DNA of 64,000 nt from assembly GCA_963281155.1 (NCBI GenBank), contig CAUJLY010000001.1, positions 3,038,001 to 3,102,000 of the forward strand, given 5' to 3'. Source of the stretch: Rhabditophanes sp. KR3021 (lineage: Eukaryota; Nematoda; Chromadorea; Rhabditida; Alloionematidae). The notes under the pieces are model-generated. The model was not told the origin of the DNA and did no database searches. It worked only from the letters and a program-made list of their open reading frames with translations. Numbering within the stretch: the stretch's first letter is position 1; every line of letters starts with the position of its first letter. Below are positions 58,364 through 64,000 of the stretch, piece by piece. Position numbers and translations under genes: made by a program.

Positions 58364-58782
58364 ATGCAATCAAAAAGTTTTATTTTGATTACTGCTATTA
58401 TTAGCATCTCCTTAGCTGAACTTCAAAGACAAAACATCCAAGGAGAAGGGAATGAAATAAGAGGAGACAAAGAAATGAATAAAGAAGGTTATGAAGAAGA
58501 AGAGAGCATTTTCCAGCATGTTTACAAAATGCCACTGAGGCTACTAAGGCAGGAGTTGAAGATCTTTGGCGTAATCATACTTTAAGTAGGAATGCTATTT
58601 TAAATGCTGTTAATCTTTTAGTCGGAAATGATAGTGCTGCTGTTCAAGTAAGAAACGTAAAGTAAATAAAATACATCATTTTATTTTAGACGGCTTATGC
58701 CACATTTCAAACTGAAGAAGTAAACGAAGAAACTACCATTCAAACCAGAATTACATTTGTTAATATAAAGTCTAAATTTTAA
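58364..58782 (+). CDS. Small secreted protein, hypothetical
   Basis: Exons 58364-58487, 58517-58647 and 58690-58782 give 115 aa. Residues 1-18 are a signal peptide (KSFILITAIISISLAE). The first intron would be only 29 bp (GTTATG...TTTTCCAG); using it restores a sensible reading (EACLQNATEATKAGVEDLWR) that continues through the second intron to the stop, while reading through gives an early stop at 58585. The mature protein is acidic and Asn/Thr-rich with one Cys. No domain recognised. A partial, non-coding echo of exon 1 (GGAGACAGAAATATGCATAAAGAAGG) occurs at 58898-58925. Confidence 0.6.
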
Positions 58783-59211
58783 TGATTCGCATATGAAGAA
58801 ATGTAAGGAATAGACACGTGTAGTCAAGGACTTTATTCAAAACAAAGTGAATGGTAAAAAAACGTGTAATAATAAATGAACGGGGAATATATAAAAAGGA
58901 GACAGAAATATGCATAAAGAAGGAGATGAAAATATAAAAGACTGCAGTTAAACTATATTCCAATTCAGGAGAACCGGAATAGAGTTTAAGCATTAATAAT
59001 ACAATTATGATCAACATCATTTCGATCTTCTAGAGGAAGTTACAAAATATATTTATGATACTCAGTTAAAGTATACTAATGAACAAACAGCAGAATTTAA
59101 ATATTAAACATTTATTAGCCCGCCGTAAATAATGAAAAATGGCCTAACAATTGCTAAAAATAATTATTCTCCTTTATATTGACTTGTTTTAATTGAAATA
59201 TATTTAGTGCT
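58783..59211. other. Intergenic with an echo of exon 1
   Basis: Spacer between two convergent genes. It holds a degenerate copy of part of exon 1 of the preceding gene (58880-58950). The 82-codon minus-strand frame is a shadow. Confidence 0.45.
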
Positions 59212-60882
59212 TTAATACGGAATCCCCCATTGATAGTCATCCAAAATATAAAGTTTTTTATATACTTCCCAGTCCATAACACTAGCCAAATAAATAAACT
59301 TAAATCTTTTTGGAAATTTTTCTTTAATTTTCAAATGCTTGAAGGGATTTTGAATCAATCCGCATTTGCACTCAGTATCAGAAAAGTGACGTAGAAGTTT
59401 TAGTTCTTTTAATTTTATGGAATTATTATCATTTTCCAAAATTCCTATTTCTCCGGGATTAATTCCATATTTTCTCGCGCAACAATTAATCTCCAGTATG
59501 CGCAAACTATCTGGATATTTGAAATTTGTCTTATAACGGCAACTCAATTGGAGAATTTGTAATTTCGAAAAGGGGAGAAAATAGTTTTCATCATAAGATT
59601 CAAAACTTTGATCATTTTTTTTCAATTTTAGCCTTAAATGTACAAGATTTGGAAAAGCCAATGCCAAAGAATTTCCAAATGTACTCAAATCAATTGATAG
59701 ACTGGTAAAGATTAAGGAATTTACAGTTTTCGGCAAAGCACATAGAATTTTCATAGTTAGACTTTCAGGATCATTAGTAATTTCTGAGTCCATTTCTGAT
59801 TCGCAAATTAACGTTTTAAGAGATTTTAAATATCTCAAAGAAAATAAAATATTTTCAAGCTGCCAATTATCAATATCTGTTACGTCTTCAACATTGCGTA
59901 TAGCCAGGACATTGAGATTAGCAAAACACGAGTATATGGATTTCTTTTCAAAATTTTTAAGAAAATCTCTGTAGTCAATTTCATAATCCGTTTTAACATA
60001 ATTGTATTTAGTTATTTCCTCTAGCTTGTACATTTTTAAGGGGCTTAGCATTTCGCTTTCAAAGTCAACAGACAGTCTAACCTGAACATTTGGATTGCTT
60101 GGTTTTCTCATAAACTCAAAGAGAGGATATATTTCATTCAAGTCAAAGCAAAAAATATTTGCATAAAACGATATTTTGGTTAACTTAAAAATCTTTGACT
60201 GGATTCTGTAAAATAGTTTTACCATTTTCTTTTGGCTATCAAAATTGTCATAAAGGATTTTGATATTGATATTTACTTCTTTAACATGTGGCTTGGAACC
60301 TAGGAAGAAAATCTCCCACTCTTCAAAATTGTTTAAAAGTAATTGGGTTTCCATTTCAGAGTCAATTATTATTGAGACTTTCTTTATTCTTTTTGTGACA
60401 AGGACATCCATTAGTCTATCAAAATTCAGAACGAACTTTATCATGTTTTGATCCGTATAATTACTTAAAATTATTTCAATGTGATTAACATTAATAAATT
60501 TTTGTAAAAAATGTTTACCGATTTCCTGAACATACTCCACTAAATTGATATCTTCAAATGAGAGAGATAGCCAAAGTGTGTTTACATGATCCCGAGATTC
60601 TTCAGATGTTTCGTTGATAATCTTTATTGCTTCTTCTTTGTGTTCAAAACTACGACCAAGTATTTCTCTTCTATGATAATTCGATTGCATTATAAATAAT
60701 GTTTTTGCCTGATATGGAATAGTTCCGTCTAATGTAGTCGATTTTAACGAACTGACTCTATTGTAATTTAAAATGGATGTTTCAGCCATCTTTGTCATTA
60801 ATGACAAATTATTCACACAAGCTGCAAAAATATGTGGCTGTTTAAGGGCAATTATGCGGCATTCATGTTGAACTTCATCCAT
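59212..60882 (-). CDS. 556-aa Leu-rich protein, hypothetical
   Basis: A single exon with an open frame of 556 codons. The second half carries irregular Leu/Ile-rich repeats with a spacing like LRR proteins (LNVLAIRNVEDVTDIDNWQL, LRYLKSLKTLICESEM, LVHLRLKLKK, LQILQLSCRYK, LRILEINCC, LKELKLLRHF). The first ~60 residues could be a degenerate F-box-like adaptor but I cannot show it. Clade IV and rhabditid nematodes have large families of F-box/LRR proteins used as substrate receptors of ubiquitin ligases; membership is inference. No signal peptide or membrane segment is visible. Confidence 0.75.
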   Translation of the reverse strand: MDEVQHECRIIALKQPHIFAACVNNLSLMTKMAETSILNYNRVSSLKSTTLDGTIPYQAKTLFIMQSNYHRREILGRSFEHKEEAIKIINETSEESRDHVNTLWLSLSFEDINLVEYVQEIGKHFLQKFINVNHIEIILSNYTDQNMIKFVLNFDRLMDVLVTKRIKKVSIIIDSEMETQLLLNNFEEWEIFFLGSKPHVKEVNINIKILYDNFDSQKKMVKLFYRIQSKIFKLTKISFYANIFCFDLNEIYPLFEFMRKPSNPNVQVRLSVDFESEMLSPLKMYKLEEITKYNYVKTDYEIDYRDFLKNFEKKSIYSCFANLNVLAIRNVEDVTDIDNWQLENILFSLRYLKSLKTLICESEMDSEITNDPESLTMKILCALPKTVNSLIFTSLSIDLSTFGNSLALAFPNLVHLRLKLKKNDQSFESYDENYFLPFSKLQILQLSCRYKTNFKYPDSLRILEINCCARKYGINPGEIGILENDNNSIKLKELKLLRHFSDTECKCGLIQNPFKHLKIKEKFPKRFKFIYLASVMDWEVYKKLYILDDYQWGIPY

Positions 60883-61972
60883 TTTAGATAATAAACTAAT
60901 TCAAGAAAGTTGTTACTGAAAAATGAGATAATTATTTAAGAGAAAAAAGTACTTTAAATAAGACTAAACGATGCATATTTTACAAGTAATGAGCAATAAA
61001 TAATAAAGGGCGATTTAGATGATTAAACGTTCAAACTTGTTAATAACATAGTAGAATGATCTTGAATGTTAAATTTGTCGTTTATATACATGCTCGATGT
61101 AATTACCTTTCGATCATTAAAATAGTTTCATAATAGTAAAGTTGCAATCTAATCTAAATTTGTTTTTATATTACAGATGAAATCCAGAATCAGTAATATA
61201 CTATGGTCCAATTTATTAGTTTAATGAGCTAGATTAGCTTTGGACCATCAAAATAGATTAAGTAGTAATGAATATCATAACAATAAAAAGGATGTTTACA
61301 ATAATCAAAGGGATTTGGCACGTTAACTGGGCAATTTCTGTTACTTTTAATGGCTGAGCAATAGGAATCAATGAATAATACAGGAATTCATCGTCAATTA
61401 TCAAAAAGCTAATTATATTTAAAATAGTTGTAATAATTTAAACTTATACTTCCTACACATGTGTATTTTTGTGAAATGCAATTATAATTTTGGTAACATT
61501 TATGATTGTTTCTCGTACGTTAATGACACATATTAATTAATATTAATACTAATGCAGACTATCAATAAGCTACACTATTTGATTAAATTAATCTATTGAA
61601 ATTCCGAGGATTGTATTTTATACTAAGAAGTAGTAAATGCATTGTGTTATGATATCAATGTAACAAAATAAATATATTATACAAATGCTAATGAAATTTT
61701 TAATTCTTATTTTACAAGAGATTATTATAAATTTCATTCCGAAATGTGAGTAGAAATCACATAGAATGCTGGGCATTTACAAACCTTCAACTTGGTTTTT
61801 TAACCATTTCAGTATTGTAAGAGTAGTTGAATAAAAAATTAAATTAAAAAATGGATGATGGGAACAGTAACTACAGACCTATTATTTAATTAATGCACAT
61901 TTATTTATCAAAAATACATGCAAAAGTGTGTTTTATTGCCTTACAAGTAAATAATGTATATCATATTTGTCA
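60883..61972. other. Intergenic, no supported gene
   Basis: 1.1 kb of AT-rich spacer including the upstream region of the 556-aa gene. Nothing recognised on either strand. Confidence 0.5.
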
Positions 61973-62556
61973 TTACTTATAACTTTCAGTTTTCTGTTTC
62001 TTCTTATCAGTTCCACCATATTTGTCAGTTCTGTCTTTAGAAAGCATCGCGCTGCTTACAAGCTAAAATTATAAAATGAAATGTTTAAATAGTTCAATAA
62101 ACACTTACTCTAATTGCACTGACATAGTTTGGATCTTTCTTTCTAATTAGATAGCTTTCCTGAGCATAGTACAGAGTTCCAAGTAAAACGGTAGCAAACA
62201 TAGCTTTACTTCTCAACACATTGCATCGGTACTTTCTGACTAAAAGAGACGTTGTTACAATTGCACAACTTTTCTTAGATGCGAGCTAAAAAACATTATC
62301 AAAACGGTATATACTCTAACTCACCTGACGACACACAATGGACAAAATACAGAAAGCCCCGGTTCTTCGCGTTCCACTGACCCCATGAATTACTGTAGCA
62401 TGGGTTGGTAACTTGTTAGATCCGATGATGAGATTCTCATGAAACCAAACTTGTTTCATGAACAAAATTAAGTGTTCCAATTCACAACTGTAATAATTCG
62501 TTCTTCCTTTGCCAATTTGTTTATTAGTCGAAGCAAAATATAAAACACAATTAGTT
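61973..62556 (-). pseudogene. PTP-like C-terminal fragment, catalytic Cys lost
   Basis: On the minus strand an exon (about 62556-62325) encodes the last third of a protein-tyrosine-phosphatase domain: LEHLILFMKQVW, then THATVIHGVSGTRRTGAFCI. Two more exons follow (62285-62109, 62062-61973) with proper short introns and a normal tail (VTTSLLVRKYRCNVLR, then a Lys-rich end). The phosphatase signature HCxxGxxRTG reads HGVSGTRRTG, so the nucleophilic Cys is Gly, and no WPD loop is seen upstream. The first two thirds of the domain are absent; stops lie upstream of 62556. It is a pseudophosphatase fragment or the 3' end of a decayed gene. Confidence 0.6.
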
Positions 62557-62584
62557 ATTATTTATTAAGAAATGGGACCAAATA

Positions 62585-63210
62585 TTATTTTTTTAAGCAA
62601 AAATATTTGGATAATTTTGGATAATACATTTTCATTGCTTTAAATTGGGATTGGGCATGTTCAGTCTTGAGATTAGATTCTTCTGCAATTTTTAAATTAT
62701 TTAATTTATTGCTGACATTTTTGATTTTACTTTTAATGTCGACAACATCATGAAACACAGGAATTTTCGGTAAAGCAATTGGCGCGACTTTATTTTCTTC
62801 AATCCTTTTGGTATAATTTCCTTTTGAAAAGACAATATCTTTATTATGGCCTTTAATTTGCATTTTAGAAATGTTGTCTTTGTGCTTCTGAAAATTGTTT
62901 TTTCTTAAATTTACATTATTTCCTTTCTTCCCAAAATCTTTTTTCTCGATGTCCCTAGCTTTTGCCATATTTTGTTTTTTTGAGTTCTTCGCATAAGTTT
63001 TCTCCTCTTTGGCCAATTTAAAGTTATTAACTGAAAGAATAATTTTCCCATCTTTAACAATGCTTTTATGGCCCGCACATGTTACCTCCGCCAATGAGTT
63101 CCCAATTCTACATACAATTAATGAACAAACATTAAAAATTAATCTTACCTGTTACAAACATCATTTCTCAATGTATAGAGGACATCTTGTCTTGGATCAA
63201 TTTTGGGCAT
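62585..63210 (-). CDS. Lys-rich protein, hypothetical
   Basis: Two exons on the minus strand, 63210-63149 and 63107-62585, with a 41-bp GTAAGA...TGTAG intron; 194 aa. The N-terminus MPKIDPRQDVLYTLRNDVCN is followed by a short beta-like part (GHKSIVKDGKIILSVNNF) and a long, very basic, probably disordered region (KEEKTYAKNSKKQNMAKARD...). It could be a nuclear or RNA-binding protein, which is inference. Its stop is only about 30 bp from the open end of the PTP-like fragment on the same strand, so both might once have belonged to one transcription unit. Confidence 0.65.
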
Positions 63211-63600
63211 ATTAACAAATTTGCTTTTGACGGCTTAATAAATGATTAGTTTAAATATATTCTAGTGATAAGAATTGAGCAGTATTATTAGAAAGGGGTG
63301 ATTCTCAAAAAATAGAATGACTTTAATTTATATATACAAGTACGTGTATTTACTTAATATGAACACAATCAGGCTAACTGCGTTAAGATTCATTCATGTA
63401 TATCATCATAAAAAAGCGCAACTGCTAACCACCATGATCTTAATTGGAATAATATTCTCCCCACTTTTAAAAATGGGATAACTAGCACAGTATAAGATTG
63501 TATAAAACATTATTATGTAAAGATTATGTAGATGTAACACAGATCTATGGCGGTAATCCTTAGCTTTATTTATTTAATACTGTTTTCACGTGGATACGGT
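63211..63600. other. Intergenic, no supported gene
   Basis: AT-rich spacer between the Lys-rich gene promoter and the open frame at the window's right end. Nothing recognised. Confidence 0.45.
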
Positions 63601-63824
63601 TCGCCTATAAAGTACAAGACCTCTCAAATCCTGAGCAATTGCATGCTATGGAATGTGAAGTGAAACTACCTACACGTGTTTATACAATACTTATTATGGA
63701 AATTGTAGTTCTCAAACAAGTGAATGCCAAAGGGAAAGATTACTACTGCCTTTATGAATTGCTACAAATAATGGCTCAACTTGTGTCTCTGGATCTAAAT
63801 GAACCTTCCGATTGGGAAGGGTAA
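63601..63824 (+). CDS. Possible exon, unknown protein
   Basis: A plus-strand frame is open from about 63562 to the stop at 63822-63824. Its composition is protein-like (LSNPEQLHAMECEVKLPTR, then YYCLYELLQIMAQLVSLDL). An ATCCTTAG sequence just upstream (63556-63563) could be an acceptor; the first ATG is at 63639. No domain recognised, and no partner exon was found upstream. It may be a last exon or a fragment. Confidence 0.3.
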
Positions 63825-64000
63825 CTAATTAATTCTAGTAATAGACTGATAGTATTTAAATTATGGTCGACATTTGTATTCAAATACTTTACTTAATGAA
63901 AATAAAAGATCATACAAATATAATGGATATCTCTCTACCTATTGAATAAAACATTTTATGAAAAATATAAACTAAACAAACAACAGAGTATATTAATACT

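Overview
This window is a stretch of AT-rich nematode nuclear genome with a foreign piece in the middle: 17.7 kb of mitochondrial DNA (24168-41868) sitting between two runs of exactly 500 N. The nuclear part shows compact GT-AG introns of about 30-50 bp, several nematode-type serpentine chemoreceptors (SRT-, SRE- and SRH-like), a divergent nuclear hormone receptor, and three spliced-leader (SL) RNA genes whose 22-nt leader is close to nematode SL1 and resembles, from memory, the Strongyloides-type variants. Together with the mitochondrial gene order this points to a clade IV (Tylenchina) nematode near Strongyloididae/Alloionematidae, with Rhabditophanes the best guess. That placement is inference.

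Left nuclear part (1-23667): an SRH-like receptor (232-1256, minus), a cathepsin L-like protease (3307-4564), a degenerate BED-finger-like reading frame (4735-5064, minus), a glutathione S-transferase (7005-7731) followed directly by a 5'-truncated cytochrome P450 (7839-9291), then an SL RNA/chemoreceptor region. There, a ~1.1 kb block carrying an SL RNA gene plus the start of a 7TM gene is present twice (about 10.49-11.6 and 16.27-17.4 kb), with a further SL RNA gene at 10281. Between the copies are an SRT pseudogene, its intact relative (12833-13912, minus) and a coiled-coil/transposase-like pseudogene (14639-16260, minus). Next come a small Ala-rich secreted protein, a frameshifted SRT gene and a Cys/Thr-rich secreted gene that becomes full of frameshifts as it approaches the gap.

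Mitochondrial part: one circle of about 9.29 kb is read round about 1.9 times. All genes are on the plus strand and need the invertebrate mitochondrial code (TGA=Trp, AGA=Ser, ATA=Met): trnD-cob-trnL(UAG)-cox3-trnT-nad4-cox1-trnC-trnR-trnQ-nad5-trnK, then about 2.6 kb of non-coding DNA bounded by a 39-nt inverted repeat. cox2, nad1, nad2, nad3, nad4L, nad6, atp6, both rRNAs and most tRNAs are absent, so this looks like one chromosome of a multipartite mitochondrial genome, misplaced into a nuclear scaffold. Differences between the two copies are concentrated at the two contig ends, as expected for a redundantly linearised circle and not for an old nuclear insertion.

Right nuclear part (42369-64000): an acyl-CoA dehydrogenase-like mitochondrial protein without the usual catalytic Glu, two SRE-like receptors, a nuclear hormone receptor, a pogo/mariner-like MITE, an IgGFc-binding-domain-like secreted protein, an intact SRT-like receptor, a tRNA-Lys(UUU), a small secreted protein, a 556-aa Leu-rich protein, a protein-tyrosine-phosphatase-like fragment whose catalytic Cys is Gly, and a Lys-rich protein. 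Most genes are unrelated neighbours. The recurring theme is environmental sensing and detoxification, with frequent gene duplication and decay.
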